A DNA stretch of 64,000 bases from Brevibacillus brevis (GCF_001039275.2 NZ_CP030117.1:2356001-2420000), one strand, 5' to 3'. Counted from the stretch's first letter, positions 8,568 to 17,753 are shown. Numbers and translations are program-made. The notes: generated from the letters alone by a model not told the origin.

Positions 8568-8849
8568 TTGACAGAAATTAAGGTTCCCGATCTGGAACAA
8601 AAAGCGCTAGCGTTGCTTCAAGCAGACGCCGACAAAATTTACAAGCTGATCGACGTACAGATGGAAAACCTGACCATGCCGCAGTGCCCACTGTATGAAG
8701 AAGTGCTGGATACCCAAATGTTCGGGCTTTCTCGTGAAGTAGAGTACGCGGTCCGCTTAGGACTGATTAGTGAAGACATTGGTCGAGAAATTATGGGTTC
8801 ATTGGAACGTAAATTGGCCCATCTTCATGAACTGTTTAATCAAAAGTAA
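8568..8849 (+). CDS. ylaN: YlaN family protein (DUF1507)
   Basis: A 93-residue all-helical protein matching YlaN, with hallmark segments [19 protein letters not shown] and [15 protein letters not shown]. subtilis YlaN has been linked to iron homeostasis through Fur and is needed for growth under some conditions. Its exact role is not shown by this sequence. The start is TTG, 6-7 bases after GGAGGGA. The placement after glutaminase is conserved in Bacillus and supports the call. A terminator follows. Confidence 0.92.
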   Translation: MTEIKVPDLEQKALALLQADADKIYKLIDVQMENLTMPQCPLYEEVLDTQMFGLSREVEYAVRLGLISEDIGREIMGSLERKLAHLHELFNQK

Positions 8850-8882
8850 GGCGAGGAGAGCGGCGATTATCCTCGCTTTTCA
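8848..8882 (+). terminator. ylaN terminator
   Basis: GCGAGGA pairs with TCCTCGC, followed by TTTT. Confidence 0.65.
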
Positions 8883-8960
8883 TTTTGTTGAAAGAAAAAA
8901 CACTTGCCTATTTCGTATATTTATATTAAATTAAACTCTAGAATTTTTGATTAATTTTGA

Positions 8961-9214
8961 AATGCAATGACGGAGACTAGTATGCGGAATCACCGCTTGT
9001 CAGGGAGAAGCTGCCTTAGACTGAAAGCAGCTTTGAAGCGCGCCCCGTAGAATTCCCTCCTGAGCAGCCCTCTTAATGGTTTTTTGCCTAGTAGGAGGAA
9101 TCGGGTCATTCCCGTTATCAATGATGGAGAGAAGTGCGTAGGGAATTTGTATCCCGTGCACTTAATCAGGGTGGTACCGCGAATAACTCGTCCCTTTTTG
9201 GACGGGTTTTTTTT
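8961..9214 (+). ncRNA. T-box leader 1, predicted Phe (TTC) specifier
   Basis: The conserved T-box AGGGTGGTACCGCG is at 9168-9181, followed by the terminator CTCGTCC/GGACGGG and eight T. Upstream are the stem I landmarks: the AGTA loop near 8979-8982, a purine GGGAGAAGCTGC region with its distal pairing GCAGC, and the specifier loop GAA-TTC-CCTCCTGAGC, which places TTC (Phe) at 9053-9055. In this class uncharged tRNA pairs with the specifier and the T-box bulge to prevent termination. The specifier was read by hand from the pattern GAA-NNN-(A/C)CTYYTGAG. Confidence 0.92.
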
Positions 9215-9360
9215 ACGTATAGGAATTTATAAGCGTATGCTTATGAATTCCGGAACGCATGAAAACTTTCCGTAAAAGCGCGGTCGCTCTCCTTGAAGAG
9301 GCCTCGGTAGAGGTTTTCTTATTTTCGGGAGATGCCCGACAATCGAATCATAAAAACAAG

Positions 9361-9607
9361 CAAGGAAAGAGACTAGTAAACGGACCTGCTGCATGACAGG
9401 GAAGGCTGCCATAGACTGAGAGCAGCCTGATGTAAGCCCCGTTGAATTCACTCTTGAGCTGACCTCTGAACGCAGGCGCCGCCAGTAGGAGAGTCCGGGT
9501 CATTCCCGTTATCAATGACGAAGCGAGGCATTGCCAATTGTGGATGTCTAAGTAGGGTGGTACCGCGAGAAATGAATAACTCGTCCCTTTTTGGGGCGGG
9601 TTTTTTT
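9361..9607 (+). ncRNA. T-box leader 2, predicted Phe (TTC) specifier
   Basis: This is a second complete T-box element in tandem with the first. It has an AGTA loop near 9374-9377, specifier context GAA-TTC-ACTCTTGAGC with TTC at 9447-9449, T-box AGGGTGGTACCGCG at 9554-9567, and terminator CTCGTCCC/GGGGCGGG with seven T. The 150 bases between the two leaders hold no gene and no further T-box. Both carry the same predicted specifier, so the downstream transporter should need two successive read-through events, sharpening its response to phenylalanyl-tRNA starvation. Confidence 0.92.
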
Positions 9608-9654
9608 GTATCCATTTATGAGCATAAAAAGAATATCTTTGGAGGGTGAAAACT

Positions 9655-10989
9655 ATGAAACAAGCCGAACAATGGACGAGCAGGCTCGGCTTCATCTTGG
9701 CAGCAGCAGGCTCGGCGATCGGACTGGGGGCCATTTGGAAATTTCCTTATATGGTTGGAACGAGCGGTGGTGGAGCATTCTTTCTGCTATTCATCATCTT
9801 TACGCTAGCAATTGGTCTTCCGCTGTTGCTAGGAGAATTCACAATCGGACGCAGTACACAAAAAGAGGCGATCAGTGCCTATAAAACAATTGCGCCAGGT
9901 TCACTCTGGCATTGGATCGGCCGCCTTGGGGTGCTCACTTGTTTCTTGCTCCTGTCCTTTTACAGTGTGGTGGGAGGCTGGATTCTTAGTTATCTTCTTC
10001 GCGGGTTTACTGGTCAATTGCAAGGGCCAGCTTATGATAAGGTGTTTGGAGACGTTATCGGTGATCCTGTTGGTGCGGTAGTTGCCCAGTTGGTTTTCAT
10101 GCTCATTACCGCATGGGTAGTCGCAAGAGGCGTACAGGGTGGAATTGAGTCCGCTAACAAGTACATGATGCCTGGTTTGTTCCTTTTATTTATGGTATTA
10201 ATGGTTCGTTCCTTGACGTTGGATGGGGCGATGGAGGGCGTTTCTTTCTTTCTGCGTCCTGATTTTTCCAGGCTGACTGCTGAATCGATCCTGTACGCAT
10301 TGGGTCAATCCTTTTTCGCGCTGAGCGTAGGGGTGTCCGTCATGGTCACGTACAGCTCGTACCTTGCCAAAAACGAAAGTCTGGTTCGTTCTGCTGGTTC
10401 GATTGTCAGTTTGAATCTGCTCGTATCGCTGTTTGCCGGTCTGGCGATTTTCCCTGCCGTCTTCTCCCTTGGAGTAGAGCCAACAGCAGGACCGGGATTA
10501 CTGTTTATCGTACTGCCTTCTGTGTTTGAACAAATTGCCTTCGGTAGTATTTTTCTGTTAATCTTTTTGGCTCTTTTCCTTTTTGCTACATTGACTTCGG
10601 CTTTTTCGATGCTGGAAATTATCGTTGCTTCTTTTGCAAAGGGGGACGAAACGAAGCGCAAGCGTCTCGCTTGGGTGATTGGTCTGTTCATTTTTATCGT
10701 TGGTGTTCCGTCGGCTTTGTCATTCGGCGTATGGAGCGAGATTACGTTGTTCGGCAAATCTATCTTTGATGCCATGGACTTTTTGGTCAGCAATATCTTG
10801 ATGCCGATGGGAGCGCTGCTCATTGCGATCTTCGTTCCGTTGAAAATGAAGCGTGAGACATTGATCAACGAGCTGGGGGCACATACTTCTTTGGGCAAAC
10901 GCATGTTTTTCATTTGGCTTCTCCTGATTAAATATGTAGCACCTATCGCGATTCTCGCCGTTTTCCTGCAAATGCTGGGTATCTGGTAA
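9655..10989 (+). CDS. Sodium-dependent NSS/SNF-family amino-acid transporter, probably phenylalanine
   Basis: A 444-residue membrane protein with 11-12 hydrophobic segments. The NSS signature is clear: [19 protein letters not shown] and [18 protein letters not shown] form the unwound TM1 and sodium site, and GEFTIGR follows. Bacterial relatives such as LeuT, TnaT and the Bacillus YocR/YhdH proteins import hydrophobic or aromatic amino acids with sodium. The start is the ATG nine bases after GGAGG; the overlapping in-frame GTG three codons earlier abuts the ribosome site and is rejected. The substrate is inferred only from the two upstream Phe T-boxes. Confidence 0.92.
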   Translation: MKQAEQWTSRLGFILAAAGSAIGLGAIWKFPYMVGTSGGGAFFLLFIIFTLAIGLPLLLGEFTIGRSTQKEAISAYKTIAPGSLWHWIGRLGVLTCFLLLSFYSVVGGWILSYLLRGFTGQLQGPAYDKVFGDVIGDPVGAVVAQLVFMLITAWVVARGVQGGIESANKYMMPGLFLLFMVLMVRSLTLDGAMEGVSFFLRPDFSRLTAESILYALGQSFFALSVGVSVMVTYSSYLAKNESLVRSAGSIVSLNLLVSLFAGLAIFPAVFSLGVEPTAGPGLLFIVLPSVFEQIAFGSIFLLIFLALFLFATLTSAFSMLEIIVASFAKGDETKRKRLAWVIGLFIFIVGVPSALSFGVWSEITLFGKSIFDAMDFLVSNILMPMGALLIAIFVPLKMKRETLINELGAHTSLGKRMFFIWLLLIKYVAPIAILAVFLQMLGIW

Positions 10990-10990
10990 A

Positions 10991-11037
10991 ACAACGAAAG
11001 GCTTCGCCACTGAGGATGGCGGAGCCTTTGTTTTGTT
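10991..11037. terminator. Bidirectional terminator between NSS transporter and Ca2+/H+ exchanger
   Basis: AAAGGCTTCGCCA pairs with TGGCGGAGCCTTT, with complementary AAAACAA and TTGTTTTGTT flanks, between two converging genes. Confidence 0.85.
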
Positions 11038-11045
11038 ACTGAACC

Positions 11046-12089
11046 CTACGCGAAGAAAAAGACTGTACCCAAAATAACATACACCGTCAGCAGAAGTACG
11101 CCTTCAAACCAGTTCGTGGCGCCATCCCGCGTGATGGAAATGGTAATAAAGGTAGCAACTCCGATTGCAGCCAATTCAAAGGTAGTGAACACGATGTCCA
11201 TAGGATTGCCTAGCAAAAGACTGAGGATGACGAGAGTAGGGGCTACGAATAAGGCAATCTGCAAGCTGGAGCCGATCGCGATCTCTACTGCTGCACCGAT
11301 GCGTCCTTTTAGTGCCAAAAGCAAGGCAGCGCTGTGCTCTGCGGCATTCCCGATGATCGCAATGACAAAAGCACCGACGAATAACTCCGACCATCCTAAC
11401 GATTCGGAGACATGCTGTACACCCTCTACCAGCCATTCCGAGACAACGGCCACGAAAAAGGTGGAGACAGCAAGCATCAAGAGAGAGACACCCTTTGACC
11501 ATACCGCGTCACTTTCTTGTGGCTCGATATCCGATAAAAAATCGCTGTGGGTAATCATTGAAAAGATGAGCCACAAAATGTAGGCAATGATGAGCAGGCT
11601 GGCGATGACGATGCTGATGATCTCCACCTTGATCATTGGCAGATCGAACATGAAGACTGCTGGTATGAACAATGCGACGATCGCGAGTGTCATTAGCGAA
11701 GCATTGTGACTTGCCAGCCTGCTATTGAAGGTTTGTTCCTTGTACTTGAGACCGCCCAGAAATGTACTCAAGCCAAGAACCAACAGCATATTTCCGATGA
11801 TCGCACCCGTAATAGAGGCTTTGACCATATCGAACAAGCCTTCTTTCACAAGAAAAAAAGCAATAATGAGTTCTGCGGCATTTCCGAAGGTAGCGTTAAG
11901 AAAGCCGCCGACTCGGTCCCCAGCATAATGGGCGACGCTCTCTGTCGATTTTCCTAGCCAAGCCGCCAAAAAAATGATGGCAAGTGAAGACGTAACGAAT
12001 TGGAGCATTTCATTTCCAGAAAAATAGTGGGCGTAAAGAGCTAACAGCATGCTCCCGCCTACTAATGAGAAAAAGAGTTTCAAGTTCAT
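11046..12089 (-). CDS. Calcium/proton exchanger (CaCA/CAX family)
   Basis: A 347-residue membrane protein with about 10-11 transmembrane segments arranged as two homologous halves. Each half carries the CAX cation-binding repeat, GNAAELI in the first and GNAAEHSAAL in the second, with an acidic residue at each site. Members exchange cytosolic Ca2+ for external H+. The loop between halves contains a short acidic stretch (DIEPQESD). The start ATG follows GAGGTGATGAG on the coding strand. It converges on the NSS transporter. No regulator is adjacent. Confidence 0.92.
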   Translation of the reverse strand: MNLKLFFSLVGGSMLLALYAHYFSGNEMLQFVTSSLAIIFLAAWLGKSTESVAHYAGDRVGGFLNATFGNAAELIIAFFLVKEGLFDMVKASITGAIIGNMLLVLGLSTFLGGLKYKEQTFNSRLASHNASLMTLAIVALFIPAVFMFDLPMIKVEIISIVIASLLIIAYILWLIFSMITHSDFLSDIEPQESDAVWSKGVSLLMLAVSTFFVAVVSEWLVEGVQHVSESLGWSELFVGAFVIAIIGNAAEHSAALLLALKGRIGAAVEIAIGSSLQIALFVAPTLVILSLLLGNPMDIVFTTFELAAIGVATFITISITRDGATNWFEGVLLLTVYVILGTVFFFA

Positions 12090-12192
12090 CTCATCACCTC
12101 AGTAGTTTTTACTCGTCCCTAAAAACCTCATAGGTATAGAGTTCCTGTTCTGGACAAAACTAACCATGAACAAGAAAAGTGAGGTGTTTTTT

Positions 12193-12453
12193 ATGACCCA
12201 GCCTTTGTTGTGCCCAACATGTAAATCGAATCGGATGAGGTTCACTGTCATCGAGCAGACCCCTCGCTATATAAGACTGGACCCACAGTCAGGCGAAGTC
12301 GTAGCAGAACTCCATCAAGAACAGCTCGATATGTTTCACCAGCCTTATAAAGGCGAGAGCTACATGATACAATGTGGAGTTTGCGGGACCACAGAACCGG
12401 AAGAGCGATTCGTCAAAATGGCCCAGCATATGCAATCACAACGTTCGAAATGA
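12193..12453 (+). CDS. Small zinc-ribbon protein, function unknown
   Basis: An 86-residue protein with two CxxC pairs, CPTC near residues 7-10 and CGVC near 62-65, spaced like a zinc ribbon. The segment between the pairs is charged and carries no other domain I recognise. I start it at the ATG seven bases after GAGGTG; an upstream in-frame ATG at 12166 lies before that ribosome site. It sits between the divergently transcribed exchanger and the convergent sleB, with a shared terminator downstream. It could be a nucleic-acid or protein adaptor, but nothing in the sequence decides. Confidence 0.75.
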   Translation: MTQPLLCPTCKSNRMRFTVIEQTPRYIRLDPQSGEVVAELHQEQLDMFHQPYKGESYMIQCGVCGTTEPEERFVKMAQHMQSQRSK

Positions 12454-12466
12454 AACTCGAAAAGGA

Positions 12467-12505
12467 AAACAGGCACACAGTTTACGGCTGTCGTGCCTGT
12501 TTTTT
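12467..12505. terminator. Bidirectional terminator between zinc-ribbon gene and sleB
   Basis: AAACAGGCACACAG pairs with CTGTCGTGCCTGTTT around a 7-base loop, followed by T-rich sequence. Confidence 0.85.
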
Positions 12506-12513
12506 ATGGAATG

Positions 12514-13290
12514 CTAGCGGCAAAAAATGTGTCTGCCGATCTTTTTGATTTGAGGGCGGCTCCAAATCCAACCGGAAGTAGCTGTATCCGGGTTGAAATA
12601 ATAAATGGCTCCGTCTGATGGGTCCCAACCTTTGAGAGCGTCATTCACTGCTTTTTTTGCCTGCTCGTTCGGTGTCAGCCAAATCTGACCATCCGCCACA
12701 GCTGTAAAGGCACGAGGTTCGAAGATAACACCCGCGGGTGTATTAGGAAAGGACGCGTTCTTCGTCCGGTTTAGAATGACAGCGGCTACTGCCACTTGAC
12801 CAATGTAAGGCTCTCCACGGGCTTCTCCGTAAACGGCATTCGCCATTAGACGCAGGTCATTCTCGGATATTCCGGCTGCGTGATACGTAGGCTTAGAAGG
12901 CGTAGAAGGTGTAGAAGGCTTCGATGGTGCAGGTGTTGCGGTTTGTGGCACCCCGAGATCAGAAGCAGTGGGCTTATAATTTTTCGTTGCGTTGTACAGC
13001 TTTACTTTCGTCTTCGCTCCGAGGACACCGTCTATGGGTAAGCCGAACTCATACTGAAAGTTACGCAACGCCCAATAAGAACGCCACCCGAAAACGCCGT
13101 CTACTTTCCCCGTATAAAAACCAAGGTGCTTCAAACGATACTGCATCTCACGAACGTCTGAACCTTCTGCCCCTACTTTGACGATCTGCTTACTGAATGC
13201 ATCTGAGCGCAACGGAGATACCATAACCGCAGTCGTAACCAGAAGTGCGAATACTACTACAGCTAGCAGCCATTTGACAGGCTGTTTCAT
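12514..13290 (-). CDS. sleB: Spore cortex-lytic enzyme SleB
   Basis: A 258-residue secreted protein. It has a signal peptide (about residues 1-31), a PG_binding_1 peptidoglycan-binding domain (about 40-100, with GSDVREMQYRLKHLGFY), a Thr/Pro/Ser-rich linker (about 108-135) and a Hydrolase_2 catalytic domain (about 140-258) with the catalytic Glu in AVYGEARGE (about E156). SleB is a lytic transglycosylase that degrades muramic-delta-lactam cortex during germination. It has the family's usual domain order. YpeB, its usual partner, is not next to it here. The ribosome site GGAGGG is strong. Forespore (sigma-G) expression is expected, but no clear sigma-G promoter was identified. Confidence 0.93.
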   Translation of the reverse strand: MKQPVKWLLAVVVFALLVTTAVMVSPLRSDAFSKQIVKVGAEGSDVREMQYRLKHLGFYTGKVDGVFGWRSYWALRNFQYEFGLPIDGVLGAKTKVKLYNATKNYKPTASDLGVPQTATPAPSKPSTPSTPSKPTYHAAGISENDLRLMANAVYGEARGEPYIGQVAVAAVILNRTKNASFPNTPAGVIFEPRAFTAVADGQIWLTPNEQAKKAVNDALKGWDPSDGAIYYFNPDTATSGWIWSRPQIKKIGRHIFCR

Positions 13291-13442
13291 TTCTTACCCT
13301 CCTTCGGGTATGGATTTGAATATCAGTTGATTATTGTTAGGTTCTCCAACTTCCGTCATTTTGGTCTTAGTAAAATATTGGAGATTGTGCAGACTACGAG
13401 TAACGCATTTGCACTCTAGTTCTGGAAGGGGAAGATGTTTTC

Positions 13443-15071
13443 ATGCAGGTCGCGCAATATTTGACGGAACAATTAATCAGATGGGGAGTAAAACGAATAT
13501 ATGGAGTGGCAGGTGACGGAATCTTTGCCTGGCTGGATCAGATTGCCAAGCAATCCGACATTCAATACATTGCGTGCAAGCATGAATCTGCTGCGGCCAT
13601 GATGGCAAGTGCAGAAGCAAAACTGACGGGAAACCCGGCTGTTTGTACCGCGACGATGGGGCCGGGTTTCGTCAATCTGCTGAATGGACTGGCAGATGCG
13701 CATACGGATCGTGCACCTGTCATTGCGATTACAGGTCAAGTGGAGACATACAAGCTGGGTGGCGCGTACAAGCAGTTTATCTCACAAGAAGACATGATAC
13801 GTCCCATCAGTTTTTATTCGACGACGATTACACATCCAGATGCCATCCAAAGTGTTTTGCACAAAGCATTTGTGACGGCTATGCAGCAAAAAGGAGTGAC
13901 ACATCTCTCCATATGCAAGGACGTCTTTACCCAAACGACTTCAGATGCTGTCCTTCCAGGACTTCCACGCATTCCACATGCCTTTTACCCTGATCGGATG
14001 GAGATCGAGCTCGCATGCGAACAGGTTGCGAAAGCCCAAAAGCCTCTCATACTGCTTGGTATCGGTGCCCGCAAGTCGGCGGATTCGTGTGTAAAGCTAG
14101 CGGAACAGCTAGGGGCGGGCGTGTTGCTTTCGCTCGGAGCAAAAGGAGCGGTAGATGAATCTCATCCACTTGTGATCGGCGGATGGGGAGAGGGGGGCAG
14201 CGAAACAGCTTTACATGCCTTAGCGGAAGCCGATCTGTTGCTGATTTTGGGAGCGAGCTGGTTCCCTCGCGCTTTTTTACCAAAGAAGCTGTCCGTCATT
14301 CAAGTAGATCATCAGCCTGGATCGATACATGCACATCCCTACCTTCAGTCTGTCACGGCTGAATTGGATGATGTCCTGCCAATCTGGATGAGACGCTTGC
14401 AATCGCGCAGACAGAACGATGCGTGGCAGGATCAGATCAAGCGGTGGCATGGAGAGTTTGGCGAGGAGACAGAACAAGCGGTCATTCAACAAGCGAGTGA
14501 GCAAGTAAAACCACAAACCTTGATGCATACGCTTGGGGGCGTGGTCAATGAAGATGCGATTATCGTCCTGGATACGGGGGAGCACACGATCTGGTTTAAT
14601 CGTGCGTTTCGTGGGAAAAAACAGACCCCACTCTTTTCCGGGAAGTGGCGAACGATGGGATTTGGATTGCCTGCGGCTGTGGCTGCAAAGCTAACCTATC
14701 CGGAGAAGCAGGTCGTCTGCGTCGCTGGGGATGGGGGATTGCAAATGAATCTGGCAGAACTTATGACAGTGGCCCAGCTCCAACTTCCGATTGTAATTCT
14801 CTTGGTGAACAATGGGACATTAGGATTGGAAGAGGTCAAAATGAGTCAGGCGGGCTTGATCCCTTTTGGAGTGAAATTGCAAAATCCAGATTTTCAACAA
14901 TTGGCGAATGCATGCGGAATCAGTGGGAAGGTCGTCAAAGAGGTACATGCTCTAGAGCCAGTATTGCGGGAGGCGCTTCATGCAAATCAGTTGACACTCG
15001 TTGACATTCATTGCACGTCTCCGACACTAACCGAGAGAAAAAAACAAATTTCCTTCCAAGCCCAAGCATGA
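13443..15071 (+). CDS. Thiamine-diphosphate enzyme, pyruvate oxidase/acetolactate synthase family
   Basis: A 542-residue three-domain ThDP enzyme. The N-terminal pyrimidine-binding domain has the catalytic glutamate in CKHESAAAMMA and ATMGPGFVNLLNGLADA. A central domain spans about 185-320, and the C-terminal pyrophosphate domain has the metal motif beginning AGDGGLQMN and ending LLVNNGTLG. The overall pattern is closest to the YdaP/PoxB (pyruvate oxidase) group rather than anabolic acetolactate synthase. Substrate specificity cannot be assigned with certainty. Start ATG follows GGAAGGGGAAG. No acetolactate decarboxylase or regulatory subunit is adjacent. Confidence 0.85.
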   Translation: MQVAQYLTEQLIRWGVKRIYGVAGDGIFAWLDQIAKQSDIQYIACKHESAAAMMASAEAKLTGNPAVCTATMGPGFVNLLNGLADAHTDRAPVIAITGQVETYKLGGAYKQFISQEDMIRPISFYSTTITHPDAIQSVLHKAFVTAMQQKGVTHLSICKDVFTQTTSDAVLPGLPRIPHAFYPDRMEIELACEQVAKAQKPLILLGIGARKSADSCVKLAEQLGAGVLLSLGAKGAVDESHPLVIGGWGEGGSETALHALAEADLLLILGASWFPRAFLPKKLSVIQVDHQPGSIHAHPYLQSVTAELDDVLPIWMRRLQSRRQNDAWQDQIKRWHGEFGEETEQAVIQQASEQVKPQTLMHTLGGVVNEDAIIVLDTGEHTIWFNRAFRGKKQTPLFSGKWRTMGFGLPAAVAAKLTYPEKQVVCVAGDGGLQMNLAELMTVAQLQLPIVILLVNNGTLGLEEVKMSQAGLIPFGVKLQNPDFQQLANACGISGKVVKEVHALEPVLREALHANQLTLVDIHCTSPTLTERKKQISFQAQA

Positions 15072-15146
15072 ATTGTTTATAATGAAAGAAAAGGCAAATG
15101 AAACCAGTGGGGGAAGTACGAAACGGGCGAAGAGGAGGGCGTCCTG

Positions 15147-15488
15147 ATGGCTGACAGACTTGGCGAAATCAGAGTAGCAGATCAGGTGATCGCGATCATT
15201 GCTGCTGTTGCTGTAGAAGAAGTGTTGGAAGTCACAGTTCGTTCAGGCGGAATTTATCAAGATTTGGCGAAAAAGCTGAATGGCGGCGCGAAAGGCATTA
15301 CCGTATCTGTAATAGACGACAGAGTCATCATTGACATGCGTGTGTCCGTCCGTTATGGGGCGCAGATCCATCACGTCTGTCACGCCCTGCAGGAAAAAGT
15401 AAAAGAAGCGGTGGAAACATTGACAGGTCTTTATGTGGAAGCCGTGAATGTACGGGTGGAAACAATCGAATTCCTTCGAAATGAGTAA
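15147..15488 (+). CDS. Asp23/Gls24 family envelope-stress protein
   Basis: A 113-residue soluble protein covering one Asp23 (DUF322) domain, with the characteristic GEIRVADQVIAIIAAVAVEE opening and the later VNVRVETI strand. Members are small alkaline-shock or envelope-associated proteins, and the family includes YqhY and YloU in Bacillus. The start ATG follows GAGGAGGGCG. It lies 75 bases after the ThDP enzyme on the same strand and is closed by a terminator, so cotranscription is possible. Its exact paralogue class is not resolved. Confidence 0.88.
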   Translation: MADRLGEIRVADQVIAIIAAVAVEEVLEVTVRSGGIYQDLAKKLNGGAKGITVSVIDDRVIIDMRVSVRYGAQIHHVCHALQEKVKEAVETLTGLYVEAVNVRVETIEFLRNE

Positions 15489-15527
15489 GAAAAAAGGGAT
15501 ACTGGACGCATCCGGTATCCCTTTTTT
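15489..15527. terminator. Bidirectional terminator between Asp23 gene and ftsW-like gene
   Basis: AAAAAAGGGATAC pairs with GGTATCCCTTTTTT around an 11-base loop between converging genes. Confidence 0.88.
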
Positions 15528-15534
15528 CTGTTTC

Positions 15535-16704
15535 TTACATGGCATATGGCTGTTTTTGTAATTGCTCTTCTACCTTCTGGCGACTGACTTCCCGCGAAAT
15601 ACTGAGCAAAAAGCCAGTGGCGAGCAGACAAACGAGTAAGGAAGAACCACCATAACTGATAAACGGCAAAGGTACACCTGTCAATGGAATCAAACCCGTT
15701 ACTCCGCCAATGTTTAAGAGGGCCTGAATGGCGAACATGCTGACGACACCGATTCCTGCCAGACTGGCAAAAGTGTCTTTTACCCGCAGACAAATATGGA
15801 TGCCGCGCAGCAAGAAAAGCAAATAGATCAAAAGGAACACAGAGGCGCCGATAAAGCCTAGCTCTTCTGTCATGATCGAGAAAATAAAATCGGTATGCAT
15901 CTCTGGCAAATACAAATACTTTTGGATGCTTTTTCCAAAGCCTGTCCCCGTCAAACCGCCATGTGCAATGGCAATCCAGGATTGAATAATGTGGTAGCCT
16001 GTACCATCCATATCATTCCACGGGTTGAGAAAGGAGTAGATCCGATTCAAGGCATGTGGTTTCGCTGCGATGTATGCTAACAAGGCAACAGTCACAACGG
16101 GGGCGCCAAGTCCAAACAGGTGACGGATTTTGGCACCGCCACAGATCATGACGATCAAAGCGCATCCGAGCAAGATGGCAGCAGAACCGAGGTCGGGTTG
16201 GACTACAATCAGCATAAAAAACATCCCCGTTACCATCAGTGGAGGCATCAAACCAGATTTGAGCTTCTGTATCCCGTTCCCTTTTTTGGAGATGATCGCT
16301 GCCAAGTACAGAATAAGGCCAAGCTTGGCAAACTCGGCAGGCTGTATGGTGATTGAACCCAATCGAAACCAGGATCGAGCCCCGTTATTCTCATAGCCGA
16401 TCCCTGGTATGAGCACCAGAAACAAGGAAAAGAAGCTGACCAGCGCAATCAATAAGAAATTCCTTTTATAAAAGGAGAAGGGAATGTTCATGGCGACAAG
16501 CATTCCAACGACACCCGCCAGTAAGAAAATGGATTGTCGCTTCACGAAATAGAGCTCATCCCCGCCACAATATTTACAGCCGCCGCCTGTAAAGCTTGTC
16601 AACGCGAAAATGGAGCTGGAGCTTAGCACCATGGTTATCCCAAACCCAACAAGTAGGGCGGTCAAAAACAGGAGCAAGAAGTCAGGTACGCCCCTCGTCT
16701 TCAT
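15535..16704 (-). CDS. FtsW/RodA/SpoVE family peptidoglycan glycosyltransferase
   Basis: A 389-residue SEDS-family membrane protein with about 10 transmembrane segments. Characteristic blocks are GIGYENNGARSWFRLG, QPAEFAKLG, KPHALNRIYSFLNPW and HTDFIFSIMTEELGFIG, the last typical of the FtsW/SpoVE side rather than RodA, and the GVPLPFISYGGSSL motif. SEDS proteins polymerise lipid II into glycan with a partner class B PBP. Whether this is divisional FtsW or sporulation SpoVE cannot be decided without wider context. An unusual CKYC pair sits in the first extracytoplasmic loop, in GGGCKYCGGDELYF (about residues 41-54). Confidence 0.88.
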   Translation of the reverse strand: MKTRGVPDFLLLFLTALLVGFGITMVLSSSSIFALTSFTGGGCKYCGGDELYFVKRQSIFLLAGVVGMLVAMNIPFSFYKRNFLLIALVSFFSLFLVLIPGIGYENNGARSWFRLGSITIQPAEFAKLGLILYLAAIISKKGNGIQKLKSGLMPPLMVTGMFFMLIVVQPDLGSAAILLGCALIVMICGGAKIRHLFGLGAPVVTVALLAYIAAKPHALNRIYSFLNPWNDMDGTGYHIIQSWIAIAHGGLTGTGFGKSIQKYLYLPEMHTDFIFSIMTEELGFIGASVFLLIYLLFLLRGIHICLRVKDTFASLAGIGVVSMFAIQALLNIGGVTGLIPLTGVPLPFISYGGSSLLVCLLATGFLLSISREVSRQKVEEQLQKQPYAM

Positions 16705-16729
16705 AAAAATAACCCCCCTCTACGTGAAA

Positions 16730-16750
16730 CAGAGAGGGGATTCCTCTCTG
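16730..16750 (-). terminator. Hairpin between yugN and the ftsW-like gene
   Basis: On the minus strand CAGAGAGG pairs with CCTCTCTG downstream of yugN, but only three T follow. It could be a weak terminator or an mRNA 5' structure of the downstream gene. Confidence 0.45.
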
Positions 16751-16771
16751 TACACCGTGCCAGTTCATTTT

Positions 16772-17116
16772 TTAGTGTGAGGACAGCTTTTCGCCCAGCA
16801 TTTGCAGCTTCAATTTCGCTGTTTTTACAACGGAGTCTGGCATTGGGTAATCGTAATCCAGACCGTGTGGGAAAAGATGTTTGCCCATATAAGGATCTTC
16901 GAGCTTCAAGACGGCGTGCGTATCCTCAAGTTTGCCTTCTGTCACGTTCGCTTCGATGCGCAGGTAGAAGACAGTGCCTTTATCTTGGATTTTATAATCG
17001 TATGTAGCATGCTTGTAATCCCAGGCGCCGCGATCAAAGCCAAGTTCGCTCATGTAGTGTTCCAGATCGGCGAAAAAGACTTCTTTCGTGCCAATCCCCG
17101 TGTCCTTAATGACCAT
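16772..17116 (-). CDS. yugN: YugN-like family protein
   Basis: A 114-residue soluble protein matching the YugN family from end to end, with the conserved FDRGAWDYKHATYDYKI core and the C-terminal segment MGKHLFPHGLDYDY. YugN is of unknown function, conserved in Bacilli. Start ATG follows GGAGGAAAAAG. It is upstream of the ftsW-like gene with 67 bases between, including a hairpin. It is divergent from the CBS protein. Confidence 0.88.
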   Translation of the reverse strand: MVIKDTGIGTKEVFFADLEHYMSELGFDRGAWDYKHATYDYKIQDKGTVFYLRIEANVTEGKLEDTHAVLKLEDPYMGKHLFPHGLDYDYPMPDSVVKTAKLKLQMLGEKLSSH

Positions 17117-17267
17117 TCTTTTTCCTCCTAAAAATGGGTGAGATATTCACTTATTAATCATAGTCTGTTTTTGGAAGAAGCGCAATATATCATACTCTTT
17201 CTTGCGCATGAAACGATAGGGGAGAGGACAAACTACAATCGTTGATTAGCAAAAGGAGGAGAATGAA

Positions 17268-17708
17268 ATGGCGAAGCTGGAAAATCGCACACTGCGCGAA
17301 ATTATGACAAAAGATGTCGCTACTGTGACGCTTAAGGATAATGTGTATGAAGTGGCTTGCAAAATGCGCGATTGGAATGTAGGAGTCATTCCGGTTGTGG
17401 ATGAAAAAGAAGATGTGATCGGTGTCATTACAGACCGCGATATTGTGATTCGCGGTTTGGCTGAAAAGCATGAAGGATCGACTGCCACCGAGGTGGTCAT
17501 GACACGGGACATTATTCTCGGTCAACCGGGGATGACAGTTGATGAAGCGGCAAAGGTGATGGCTCAGCATCAAATTCGTCGTTTGCCTGTTGTTGAGAAG
17601 GGCAAGCTGGTCGGAATTGTGGCGTTGGCAGATATGGCTGTTCGCCAAGTTCATCATGATGAGGCGAGTGACGCTCTCCAACAAATTTCTGAGCCGACAA
17701 CACATTAA
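17268..17708 (+). CDS. Two-CBS-domain protein
   Basis: A 146-residue protein consisting almost entirely of a CBS pair. The first domain (about residues 10-65) has GVIPVVDEKEDVIGVITDRDI, and the second (about 78-130) has IRRLPVVEKGKLVGIVALAD. Such stand-alone pairs bind adenosyl nucleotides and regulate partner proteins. No catalytic or DNA-binding domain is attached, so the partner is unknown. Ribosome site AAGGAGGAG lies 7 bases before ATG. It has its own terminator. Confidence 0.9.
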   Translation: MAKLENRTLREIMTKDVATVTLKDNVYEVACKMRDWNVGVIPVVDEKEDVIGVITDRDIVIRGLAEKHEGSTATEVVMTRDIILGQPGMTVDEAAKVMAQHQIRRLPVVEKGKLVGIVALADMAVRQVHHDEASDALQQISEPTTH

Positions 17709-17720
17709 TCAGATAGAAAC

Positions 17721-17753
17721 GAGCTGTCGGAAGGGAATCCGGCAGCTTTTTTC
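17721..17753 (+). terminator. Terminator of the CBS gene
   Basis: GAGCTGTCGG pairs with CCGGCAGCT, followed by six T. Confidence 0.85.
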
